Assembly: GCA_039208045.1 (NCBI GenBank)
Contig: JBCCRH010000052.1
Location: 1 to 20,403, forward strand
Reading direction: 5' to 3'
Length of the DNA stretch: 20,403 nucleotides
Source: JBCCRH01 sp039208045
GTDB taxonomy: Bacteria; Bacteroidota; Bacteroidia; Chitinophagales; Saprospiraceae
The notes below the pieces were generated by a model, which searched no databases, was not told the DNA's origin, and saw only the letters and a program-made list of their open reading frames with translations. The position numbers were made by a program, and so were the translations under genes. How positions within the stretch are numbered: position 1 is the first letter of the stretch; each line of letters begins with the position of its first letter. Positions 7,463 to 14,109 of this stretch are shown in pieces.

Positions 7463-7490
7463 TTGGAGCCAATTCGAAGTTGTATTTTTG
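7463..7490 (+). promoter_or_regulatory. Bacteroidota-type promoter of the 2OG oxygenase gene
   Basis: TTGG at 7463-7466 and TATTTTTG at 7483-7490 fit the -33 and -7 boxes, with 17 bases between TTG and the TA. Transcription would begin near 7497, giving a leader of about 16 bases before the ATG at 7513. This argues against the in-frame TTG start at 7450, which would lie upstream of the promoter. Confidence 0.55.
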
Positions 7491-7512
7491 GTGCTCATCT
7501 AAGACAAGAAAC

Positions 7513-8328
7513 ATGAGTGCAATAACATCAATTCTAAATACCTCTGTCATCAATGCTGACAGTATCGGTACATTCCGGACGGCATTCAACGAAGCCCATC
7601 CATACAAACATATTGTCATCGATAATTTTCTGGATGCTCCTATTGCGGAGTCGCTCTACCAGCATTTCCCCAAAATGACGGAACTGCGCAAGCACTACAA
7701 AGGCTTGAACGAGAATAAATCAGAAGGTTCGAGCTTTGACCAGTACCACGGCGATTTCATCAAGGTATTAGATGCCATCAAAAGCCAGGAGTTTGTGAGC
7801 TGGTTAGAGCAGGTAGTAGGTATTGATGACCTAGTGCTACCCGACGACCATCGCGGTGCAGGGGTGCATCAGGGGCGCAATGGCAGTTTCTTGGATATTC
7901 ATGTGGACTTTTCCATCCACCCCATCCTGAACTTGCACCGCCGCCTGAATCTACTGATCTATCTGAATAAAGACTGGAAAGAAGCATACGGTGGCCACCT
8001 AGAGCTTTGGAATGAAGACGTGAGTGTGCTAGAAAAGAAAGTACTAGTAGGCTTCAATAAAGCCGTCATCTTCGAAACAACTGATACCTCCTACCACGGC
8101 TACGATGTCATCAACATCCCAGAAAGCCAGAGCAGAAAATCCATCTACAGCTACTACTACTCCCCTATCGGCGAAGGCGTCAAATACCACGATACCATCT
8201 TCAAGCCGCGCCCCAGCGACTCAGCCATGAAGAAAATGCAAACCAACACCAAGGAGACACTCAAAAACACAGTCAAGAAGACCCTGAAGGGGCTGGGCTT
8301 AAAGTCTCTTTTTGAAAAATATGAATAA
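7513..8328 (+). CDS. 2-oxoglutarate/Fe(II)-dependent oxygenase (prolyl 4-hydroxylase-like)
   Basis: A 271-residue oxygenase from the ATG at 7513, chosen because the promoter lies between it and an in-frame upstream TTG. The double-stranded beta-helix core shows the iron triad His130-x-Asp132 in FLDIHVDFS and the distal His195 in DTSYHGYD; Arg208 in QSRKSIYSYYYS is placed to bind the 2-oxoglutarate carboxylate. The N-terminal HIVIDNFLDAPIAESLYQHFP and the LNLLIYLNKDWKEAYGGHLELW strand pair are typical of the 2OG-FeII_Oxy_3 / P4Hc type. Such enzymes hydroxylate a protein or small-molecule substrate; none can be named here. The C-terminal 35 residues are Lys-rich (KKTLKGLGLKSLFEKYE), perhaps binding nucleic acid, membrane or an acidic partner. 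It stands alone after the hydrolase gene and is followed by tRNA-Gln. Confidence 0.88.
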   Translation: MSAITSILNTSVINADSIGTFRTAFNEAHPYKHIVIDNFLDAPIAESLYQHFPKMTELRKHYKGLNENKSEGSSFDQYHGDFIKVLDAIKSQEFVSWLEQVVGIDDLVLPDDHRGAGVHQGRNGSFLDIHVDFSIHPILNLHRRLNLLIYLNKDWKEAYGGHLELWNEDVSVLEKKVLVGFNKAVIFETTDTSYHGYDVINIPESQSRKSIYSYYYSPIGEGVKYHDTIFKPRPSDSAMKKMQTNTKETLKNTVKKTLKGLGLKSLFEKYE

Positions 8329-8369
8329 AAAATTTGCAGCGGGAACTTTTCAATACCATTTGAAAGTTT

Positions 8370-8377
8370 TATATTTG
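8370..8377 (+). promoter_or_regulatory. Probable -7 box of the tRNA-Gln promoter
   Basis: TATATTTG at 8370-8377 matches TAnnTTTG exactly and lies 39 bases upstream of the tRNA's first base. The expected -33 position shows only a T-run (around 8347-8350) instead of a clear TTTG, so only the -7 element is called. Confidence 0.5.
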
Positions 8378-8415
8378 CATCGCCTTGCTAAAAAGGTATG
8401 CTATTATAGCTGGAT

Positions 8416-8487
8416 AGACCCATGGTGTAATTGGCAACACAGCAGGTTTTGGTCCTGTCGTTCTAGGTTCGAGTCCTAGTGGGTCTA
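8416..8487 (+). tRNA. tRNA-Gln (anticodon UUG)
   Basis: A 72-base cloverleaf folds without gaps. The acceptor stem AGACCCA (8416-8422) pairs with TGGGTCT (8480-8486), and the discriminator is A8487. The D stem GTG/CAC (8425-8427 with 8438-8440) encloses a ten-base loop containing GG. The anticodon stem GCAGG/CCTGT (8442-8446 with 8454-8458, one G-U pair) holds the loop TTTTGGT with TTG at 8449-8451 wait-free in positions 34-36, which reads glutamine codons CAA and, by wobble, CAG. The variable loop has four bases. The T stem CTAGG/CCTAG (8463-8467 with 8475-8479) carries the loop TTCGAGT. The 3' CCA is not encoded. A terminator follows directly. Confidence 0.95.
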
Positions 8488-8497
8488 CAACTTGAAG

Positions 8498-8527
8498 GCT
8501 CTAACACACAGTGTTAGGGCTTTTTTT
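8498..8527 (+). terminator. Rho-independent terminator of tRNA-Gln
   Basis: The arms GCTCTAACAC (8498-8507) and GTGTTAGGGC (8511-8520) form a ten-base stem with one T-G pair around the loop ACA, followed by seven T (8521-8527). It lies 10 bases after the tRNA and points in the same direction. Confidence 0.9.
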
Positions 8528-8585
8528 AGTGCCACATGAGTTGGGATAAGGATTTTAAATTCCCAGCAATCCTTTGCAATATTAA

Positions 8586-8797
8586 CCAACACAGTTATCA
8601 GTGAAAAATTTTGTAATTGACCTTAAGAGTCATGCACAGAGACAGTACTTACTGAAGCTAAAGCGAACGTGGAGATAACGCTGCCCGATGCTTTGATTGC
8701 TGCCATTGCCATCTACCATAATACTCTTCTATATATACTTAACCGGAAAGACTTCCGCTATTGGTCTCAGGTAAAACTTCATACTTCGTCTTTATAA
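8586..8797 (+). pseudogene. Remnant of a PIN-domain (VapC-type) toxin gene, frameshifted
   Basis: Two overlapping frames together read like the C-terminal half of a PIN-domain ribonuclease. In one frame, 8586-8675 gives LSVKNFVIDLKSHAQRQYLL and then KLKRTW, followed by a stop at 8676. In another frame, from about 8675, comes ITLPDALIAAIAIYHNTLLY and then ILNRKDFRYWSQVKLH, with a stop at 8795. The LPDALIAAxAxxxxxxLxTxNxxDF pattern is the hallmark of the VapC C-terminus, with Asp in LPDA and in KDF as metal-binding positions. The expected T before LNRKDF has been replaced. No start codon or N-terminal PIN half (with its first Asp) is visible upstream, where only the tRNA and its terminator lie. 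It is therefore a broken toxin gene with a deleted 5' part and one frameshift near 8675. Confidence 0.72.
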
Positions 8798-8895
8798 TTC
8801 CATATTTACCAATAAGAGTTCAATAATTATTACTTCCTAATCAAAGTCGTAGAATGCAATACACGATGTTAGGAATTATGAACTTGATCCTTTAT

Positions 8896-8936
8896 TTTAG
8901 GGAATATTAAGCGCATCGAGCAATAAAATCCCTAAA
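8896..8936. repeat. Inverted repeat directly before the 60-codon ORF
   Basis: TTTAGGGA (8896-8903) and its exact complement TCCCTAAA (8929-8936) flank a 25-base AT-rich interval and end two bases before the ATG at 8939. The placement is that of an operator or an RNA hairpin masking the ribosome binding region; which one cannot be told from sequence. No T-run follows, so it is not a terminator. Confidence 0.45.
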
Positions 8937-8938
8937 GC

Positions 8939-9121
8939 ATGGAAACGCCCAATCAACCGCACATAAAAGTATCTAAAGGCCGTATCTCCTACTCGCTAAA
9001 CCCAATTGGCTTACTGAATACGCTGGTAAGGGGTAGTTTTAATGTGAATGCAGCAACTTATGTAGAGGGTATTAAGTCAATCGAAAAGAGGTATCCTAAG
9101 GAGAGAATTGTAAGTATGTAG
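8939..9121 (+). CDS. Small hypothetical protein (60 residues)
   Basis: A possible 60-residue protein, METPNQPHIK at the start and SIEKRYPKERIVSM at the end. It is basic, without signal peptide, membrane helix or cysteine, and I recognise no family. The sequence has a reasonable protein-like composition (GLLNTLVRGSFNVNAATYVEGI could be a helix), and a perfect 8-base inverted repeat ends just before its ATG, which favours a real gene. It may equally be the surviving fragment of a longer gene, since it sits beside a decayed PIN toxin in an AT-rich patch. An antitoxin or DNA-binding role would fit its size and neighbourhood but is not shown by any motif. About 210 AT-rich bases without evident features separate it from the next gene. 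Confidence 0.4.
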   Translation: METPNQPHIKVSKGRISYSLNPIGLLNTLVRGSFNVNAATYVEGIKSIEKRYPKERIVSM

Positions 9122-9332
9122 AATGTGGCAATTTTGGCTTTGAAATGACATGATTATGCTCAAAAAGCAACGATTTTTAGCGTTAAACAGTTAAAGTAGT
9201 GTCGTTACATTAAGTTTTGACTTATATTGTATGTTCAAAAAAGTCAAATAAAATAGAAAAAGTGGAACAATATTCATTTTCCTAAATAAGAGGAATCCTT
9301 GAATTTGCAAAACCCTAAATCAGGTCTAAATT

Positions 9333-9902
9333 ATGAATCTGGCTCCCAATATACACGGATTTGACTCATCGAATCGTGCGACTGCAATTGTAGTAAATAT
9401 AAAGCAGTTGTACAAGGCTATTATTGCAACCTTAAATTATGATATTCGTAAGGATATTAATAAAATTCTCTCTACTATCCTAGCATTGATCCTAATGCCA
9501 TTAGCTATTTTTTCTTTAGTTGGTATTTTCATTATAGTTCAATTTTTGCTTAGATATCTTCTTCACAAAGTTAAGCGATCTAATAAGAAAAATGCAGCAA
9601 CTGATTTCTCAATCACTACGGAGAATTATAAACAGTGGAGACTAATTGCTGACAAACTTGCAACTGATGTTAATCTTCTTAAAAGTTTCAAAAGGGCAAG
9701 TTTAGATAAGGTACCTTGGCACTTCAGGTGGTTTATTTCATTAGGAAAGAAATTTGCAACTCAGCAGATTGTAATGCATGATAATTTAAATAAGTCATTG
9801 AATGCTTTTGATAAAGGCGCGAAAAGCGGCGATATGTTTAAGCATGTATCATCAGATGAGCTATGGAAGAATAGAATAAAAGCTTACGAATATAGTCTTT
9901 AA
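9333..9902 (+). CDS. Membrane protein of unknown function, first of a coupled pair
   Basis: A 189-residue protein that I do not recognise. Residues 1-44 are polar with MNLAPNIHGF at the start and no signal peptide. Residues 46-77 (ILSTILALILMPLAIFSLVG then IFIIVQFLLRYLL) are strongly hydrophobic and long enough for one long membrane helix or a re-entrant/helical hairpin broken at the Pro-Leu. The basic cluster HKVKRSNKK after it predicts that the C-terminal 110 residues are cytoplasmic. This part contains KVPWHFRWFISLGKKFATQQ, an aromatic/basic amphipathic segment. The stop TAA shares its last A with the ATG of the next gene (TAATG), so translation of the pair is probably coupled. The coding region is AT-rich compared with the metabolic genes on both sides, suggesting horizontal acquisition. 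Confidence 0.7.
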   Translation: MNLAPNIHGFDSSNRATAIVVNIKQLYKAIIATLNYDIRKDINKILSTILALILMPLAIFSLVGIFIIVQFLLRYLLHKVKRSNKKNAATDFSITTENYKQWRLIADKLATDVNLLKSFKRASLDKVPWHFRWFISLGKKFATQQIVMHDNLNKSLNAFDKGAKSGDMFKHVSSDELWKNRIKAYEYSL

Positions 9903-10444
9903 TGTTTGACTCACCATATGAACCAAGGTTAGCGAATAAAAGGCAAGCAGCAGAAGGTGAACCGTTCTTAATTGAACATAAGTTCACCTTCTCTTGTAAG
10001 AAGAACCACCAATACATAATTGATATAGAACAGTATGAGTATAATTTCTTCGTAGGCAAATTTTACTTGAAAAACCATACTAACTCTAGTAAGAAATTCC
10101 AGTTGCTTACAGCTTCTAACGATGCTTCAAGGATCATTGCTACTTGCACTAAAACACTACTTAACTTTTATGAAGAAAATCCTTATGCTTCTTTTGGCTT
10201 CATGGGAGCAATATTAGAAGGTGAAGCATTAGAAAATACAAAGCGATTCAGAGTGTATAGACGCTATATTGAGAGTATAGTATCACCCGTTCACTTCGAT
10301 CACAAAGTATATCTTGAGAAAAGTTGTTATTTACTAATTAATCGACTCACAGCTAGCAATATTCCTGATATAGTAGAACGAATAGAAAAGATGTTTGATG
10401 AGATTTACCAATTTCATGATTCTGATTCTGTGAGCAATGAATAA
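9902..10444 (+). CDS. Soluble protein of unknown function, second of a coupled pair
   Basis: A 180-residue cytoplasmic protein without signal peptide or membrane segment, whose ATG overlaps the stop codon of the membrane-protein gene by one base. It appears to be an alpha/beta protein: TFSCKKNHQYIIDIEQYEYN and FFVGKFYLKNH look like adjacent strands, DASRIIATCTKTLLNFYEENP is an amphipathic helix, and the motif ASFGFMGA is followed by EALENTKRFRVYRRYI and a final helix IVERIEKMFDEIYQF. The NTKRFRVYRRY stretch resembles a pattern I associate with small uncharacterised Bacteroidota proteins of the DUF6169 type, but this is memory and may be wrong. Base composition is AT-rich like its partner. No catalytic residues can be assigned. 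Its 3' end is convergent with the secreted-protein gene at 10463. Confidence 0.7.
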   Translation: MFDSPYEPRLANKRQAAEGEPFLIEHKFTFSCKKNHQYIIDIEQYEYNFFVGKFYLKNHTNSSKKFQLLTASNDASRIIATCTKTLLNFYEENPYASFGFMGAILEGEALENTKRFRVYRRYIESIVSPVHFDHKVYLEKSCYLLINRLTASNIPDIVERIEKMFDEIYQFHDSDSVSNE

Positions 10445-10462
10445 TAGTAATTTTGTACTACC

Positions 10463-11581
10463 TCACCTCGTCCGATAAAACCCCTCCTGAAATACCGGAT
10501 TACCACCAGCATCAGACTCCGAATCGATAGTATACTCAAAAGGCTTGCCCAATAACACCAAGTACTTAAGGCTAGGATGCATACCCAATTGGAACTGGCG
10601 GATTCCGGGAGACGTTGCCTGTTGAGGATGTTTTTTGCCATATACGGTGAAATCCCCTGTGTAAGTGGTGGCTTCTAAAACTAAGGTAGTTCCGATGAGG
10701 CGGAAGCTGCCTTGTTCGACGATGTCAGCCGCATTTTGAGGGCCATTTCGGTAGGAGTAGGTGAGTTGGTATTGGCCATTCGGGTTTAGTTGGAGGAGAT
10801 GGGCGTAGCCGTAGGAGCCGTAGATAAGTCGACCAGAGGTGCTTTCTTCGTAGACATTGTTGGTGGTAGTCGACATTACTTGTGTCCACTCGCCATAAAG
10901 GTCGTTTATTGAAAAACTAGTGGTGGATTGTAGGATTTGCTGTTGTACGGCCTGGCTTTGCATATTTATACCTGCTCCAAATTGCTCTGCGATGGGGTCT
11001 TCTACGAGTGCCCCTGGTGATGCTTGACCTATGCTAGGTGATGTGGACTGGGGGTTGGTATTATTGGTTTCCAAAAACGGGTTCGGTCGGCTTAGACAGC
11101 GATAGAGGAGTTGCTCTGCGCCTAACGATTGGTAGTCGTCGGGGCTTGCTGCAAATAGGGAAATGAAGAGCCTATTATTGGCTACATCACGAACCATCAC
11201 TGCTGCTAAGTTGGCAGGGCCATTATTGGTTTGCCCTTCCATTAGAAGGTGCCCCTCATCATTGGATAACAATCGGCTGTCTATTTCTTTTAGGTTGGTA
11301 AAATTGGGGTCTACGATTTGCCGGATCAGCGATTTGGGATCGCCGGGGGTGTTGGGCATGGCCATTACCAGAATACTGGGTGACGCTGGATCATAGGCAT
11401 CTTTGCTGGTGATCCAATAATAAATTCCGCCTTCCTGTTTTGCATTAATCGTCCAGCCTTGTGGGGAAAGATACTGGGTGGCGCCCGTGTAGTCCGATTG
11501 TAAGTCTACAGTTTGGCCAATACCACGTGTGAGGTGCAAGAGGAAGCAGAAAAATAAAATGTAGGCATGTTTCGGTAGCAT
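10463..11581 (-). CDS. Secreted protein with lipocalin-like C-terminal region
   Basis: A 372-residue protein with a Sec signal peptide (MLPKHAYILFFCFLLHLTRG, cleavage probably near GIGQ). Residues about 25-150 form one region (YLSPQGWTINAKQEGGIYYW onward) reminiscent of domains that compute a per-residue stress value, but no family is recognised. A low-complexity linker rich in Ser, Gln, Asn and Pro follows (NNTNPQSTSPSIGQASPG). From about residue 228 the pattern LYGEWTQVMSTT, then NPNGQYQLTYSYRNG, EQGSFRLIGTTLVLEATTY and a final GFYRTR is that of a small lipocalin-like beta barrel, in which GxW and a 'G-x-W...G-x-Y...G-x-F' run marks successive strands. It is probably periplasmic or cell-surface. 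It is divergent from the sterol-desaturase-family gene across 87 bases. Confidence 0.75.
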   Translation of the reverse strand: MLPKHAYILFFCFLLHLTRGIGQTVDLQSDYTGATQYLSPQGWTINAKQEGGIYYWITSKDAYDPASPSILVMAMPNTPGDPKSLIRQIVDPNFTNLKEIDSRLLSNDEGHLLMEGQTNNGPANLAAVMVRDVANNRLFISLFAASPDDYQSLGAEQLLYRCLSRPNPFLETNNTNPQSTSPSIGQASPGALVEDPIAEQFGAGINMQSQAVQQQILQSTTSFSINDLYGEWTQVMSTTTNNVYEESTSGRLIYGSYGYAHLLQLNPNGQYQLTYSYRNGPQNAADIVEQGSFRLIGTTLVLEATTYTGDFTVYGKKHPQQATSPGIRQFQLGMHPSLKYLVLLGKPFEYTIDSESDAGGNPVFQEGFYRTR

Positions 11582-11620
11582 GATTGGGATTATTTATTTT
11601 AGCTAAAAATAGGAAGAATT

Positions 11621-11636
11621 TTAAGCATGTGCTTAA
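11621..11636. promoter_or_regulatory. Palindrome in the divergent intergenic region (possible operator)
   Basis: TTAAGCA (11621-11627) and TGCTTAA (11630-11636) are exact complements around a two-base centre. The site lies between the divergent starts at 11581 and 11669, where a dimeric repressor or activator could affect both genes. No known regulator site is recognised. Confidence 0.4.
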
Positions 11637-11668
11637 GAGCACGTTTGGAATTTAAAATCCAGATCATC

Positions 11669-12697
11669 ATGGAAAAATATTGGGAATTGTTTCTGAGAGG
11701 ATATAGTGGCTATGCCAATTATTTGTGGTACGAAATTACGCATCCGAGCTGGAAAAACTACTTCTACTGGCTCATCGGGGTATCCATCATTTTCTTTGTG
11801 CTAGAAGTGCTCCTTCCTTGGCGGAAAAAGCAAGCCGTTTTGAGAAAGGATTTCTGGCTGGATGCCTTCTATATGTTCTTTAATTTCTTTTTGTTTTCGT
11901 TAATCATCTACAGCGCAGCATCCAATGTGGTGGTCAATTTATTTAATGATGGCATCAAAGCGATTACCGGAGGTTTTGATTTGCAGGCCCAAAATCCACT
12001 GCGGCAATTTCCGATGTGGGCAATTCTACTAATTGGTTTAGTGGTGCGCGATTTTGTCCAATGGTGGATTCATCGCTTATTGCATAAATTTGATTGGCTA
12101 TGGGAGTTCCACAAAGTGCATCACTCGGTGGAGGAAATGGGATTTGCGGCCCATCTACGCTACCATTGGATGGAAAATGTGGTCTATCGCACCCTCGAAT
12201 ATATTCCATTGGCCTTATTGGGTATTGGCCTGTATGACTTCTTTATCATCCATATTTTCACCCTGGCGTGGGGGCACTATAATCATTCCAATATTAGCGT
12301 AAGCGGATACATTACGGGCGGTATTGTTGGAGCTTTAATCGGTATTATCGTTGCTAATAATTTGTTGGATGTTGAATTACTAGTAGGAGCGTCCTTGAGC
12401 TATAAGATGGGCTTTTTTATCTTAAGTACGATATTTGGAAGCTTAGTTTTAGGACGTATTATGAAGTATCTGTTTAATAGCCCTGAAATGCATATCTGGC
12501 ATCATTCCTATGACTTACCCGAAGATCGTCGCTACGGCATCAATTTCGGAATAACGCTTGCTATTTGGGATTACCTTTTCCGCACGGCTTATATTCCGCA
12601 TAGTGGTCAACACATAAAGCTCGGATTCCCAGGTGTGGATGCCTTTCCCGATACTTTCGTAAAACAGCTGAAGCATGGGTTTGGGGAATCTGAGTAA
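11669..12697 (+). CDS. Sterol desaturase/fatty acid hydroxylase family membrane enzyme
   Basis: A 342-residue integral membrane di-iron oxygenase. I chose the ATG at 11669 (MEKYWELFLRGYSGY); the frame extends 14 codons upstream, but there it runs through the palindrome and lacks protein-like sequence. The eight-histidine signature is visible: HRLLH at 135-139, FHKVHH at 147-152 with HSVEEM, WGHYNHSN at 202-208, and MHIWHH at 274-279. Hydrophobic segments lie near 33-50, 65-88, 116-128 and 180-200. Unusually, about 68 residues rather than roughly 20-25 separate NHSN from the last His box, and they hold two extra hydrophobic stretches (VGALIGIIVANNLL and FFILSTIFGSLVLG). Substrates of the family are sterols, fatty acids or carotenoids; the one here is unknown. 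It ends 36 bases before cydA on the same strand and may be co-transcribed. Confidence 0.88.
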   Translation: MEKYWELFLRGYSGYANYLWYEITHPSWKNYFYWLIGVSIIFFVLEVLLPWRKKQAVLRKDFWLDAFYMFFNFFLFSLIIYSAASNVVVNLFNDGIKAITGGFDLQAQNPLRQFPMWAILLIGLVVRDFVQWWIHRLLHKFDWLWEFHKVHHSVEEMGFAAHLRYHWMENVVYRTLEYIPLALLGIGLYDFFIIHIFTLAWGHYNHSNISVSGYITGGIVGALIGIIVANNLLDVELLVGASLSYKMGFFILSTIFGSLVLGRIMKYLFNSPEMHIWHHSYDLPEDRRYGINFGITLAIWDYLFRTAYIPHSGQHIKLGFPGVDAFPDTFVKQLKHGFGESE

Positions 12698-12733
12698 TAG
12701 TCAAAAAATAAAAGTGGATAAACAAACCGAAGT

Positions 12734-14107
12734 ATGGATGTAGAAATTTTATCAAGAATACAGTTTGCATTCACTGTTGCATTTCATTACATCTATCCTC
12801 CTCTAAGCATAGGACTAGGATTAATGTTGGTCATCTTTGAGGGGATGTATCTCAAAACAAAGAATAAAGAATGGGAAAGGCTAACTAGGTTTTGGATTAA
12901 AATATTTGCCTTAACCTTTGGAATTGGCGTTGCCACAGGCATCGTCATGGAATTTGAGTTTGGAACAAATTGGGCTACTTATTCTCGGTATGTGGGAGAT
13001 GTTTTTGGCAGTGCACTGGCAGCAGAGGGACTCTTTGCTTTTGCGCTTGAAAGCGGATTCTTAGGTATTCTTCTGTTTGGGTGGAATAGAGTGTCGCCTA
13101 GGGTTCACTTTATTTCTACCATTGGTGTTTTCCTGGGAAGTATGTTTTCAGCCATTTGGATTGTGGTGGCCAACAGTTGGCAGCAAACGCCTGCGGGCTA
13201 TAAAATAGTGGGCCAAGGAATGCGGGCTCGTGCGGAGATTACTGATTTTTGGGCAATGGTTTTTAACCCTTCCAGCGTAGATAGGATCACACATGTATGG
13301 ATAGGCGCCTTCTTGGCAGGTGCCTTTTTGGTATTGAGTGTACATGCCTATTATCTTTTGAAGAATAGACATATTGAGCTGTCAAAAAAAGCTTTTAGAG
13401 TGGCTTTATTTGTAGCTGCCTTTTTTTCCCTTTCTCAATTATTTACAGGACACCGTTCAGCAGAAGGGGTAGCGCATAATCAGCCTGCAAAATTGGCGGC
13501 CATGGAAGGTCACTTCGATAGCTTAGCCGTAGCAGATATGTATCTGATGGGATGGGTGGATAAGAAAAATCAAGAGGTAACTGGCTTGGGAGTGCCCGGG
13601 GGGCTAACTTTTCTGCTACATCAGGATTTTGAAACGCCTGTCTTGGGTCTCAATGCTTTTCCAGAAGATGAACGACCAACTGCTGTTAATGCCGTTTTTC
13701 AATTTTACCATTTAATGGTGTCCATAGGTATGGCGCTGATCGGATTGACTTGGCTCAGTCTTTACTTGCTATGGAGAAAGAAATTATTCAACCAACGATG
13801 GCTGTTGTGGATATTTGTGTTTGCTGTTATCCTGCCCCAATTGGCCAATCAATTTGGATGGTATGCGGCTGAAATGGGGCGGCAACCCTGGGTGGTGTAT
13901 GGCCTGCTGAAGACTTCTGATGCCCTTTCTGCTGCCGTAACAGCCAACCAAGTTTTGTTTTCATTGATCATGTTCACTATTGTATATGCTATTCTCTTTG
14001 CCTTGTTTATTTATCTACTTAACAAAAAGATCAAGCATGGAATAGATGATTATCAAAAACTATTGAAAAGACCTTTTCAAAGAAGTATTGCTGAAAAATT
14101 GAAATAA
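12734..14107 (+). CDS. cydA: Cytochrome bd quinol oxidase subunit I
   Basis: The haem-bearing subunit of a high-affinity terminal oxidase that oxidises quinol and reduces oxygen at the inner membrane. Length is 457 residues with about nine membrane helices. Haem ligands match by position: His18 in AFHYIYPPLS (haem b595 site), His187 in RITHVWIGAF and Met328 in FYHLMVSIGM (haem b558). Acidic residues of the proton path are Glu98 and Glu106 in AAEGLFAFALES. Quinol-site Lys253 and Glu258 lie in QPAKLAAMEGHF. The family motif GRQPWVVYGLLKTSDA is at 382-397. Compared with the 522-residue E. coli protein it lacks the C-terminal Q-loop extension, so it belongs to the short Q-loop type. cydB begins two bases after its stop. 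Confidence 0.96.
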   Translation: MDVEILSRIQFAFTVAFHYIYPPLSIGLGLMLVIFEGMYLKTKNKEWERLTRFWIKIFALTFGIGVATGIVMEFEFGTNWATYSRYVGDVFGSALAAEGLFAFALESGFLGILLFGWNRVSPRVHFISTIGVFLGSMFSAIWIVVANSWQQTPAGYKIVGQGMRARAEITDFWAMVFNPSSVDRITHVWIGAFLAGAFLVLSVHAYYLLKNRHIELSKKAFRVALFVAAFFSLSQLFTGHRSAEGVAHNQPAKLAAMEGHFDSLAVADMYLMGWVDKKNQEVTGLGVPGGLTFLLHQDFETPVLGLNAFPEDERPTAVNAVFQFYHLMVSIGMALIGLTWLSLYLLWRKKLFNQRWLLWIFVFAVILPQLANQFGWYAAEMGRQPWVVYGLLKTSDALSAAVTANQVLFSLIMFTIVYAILFALFIYLLNKKIKHGIDDYQKLLKRPFQRSIAEKLK

Positions 14108-14109
14108 TT

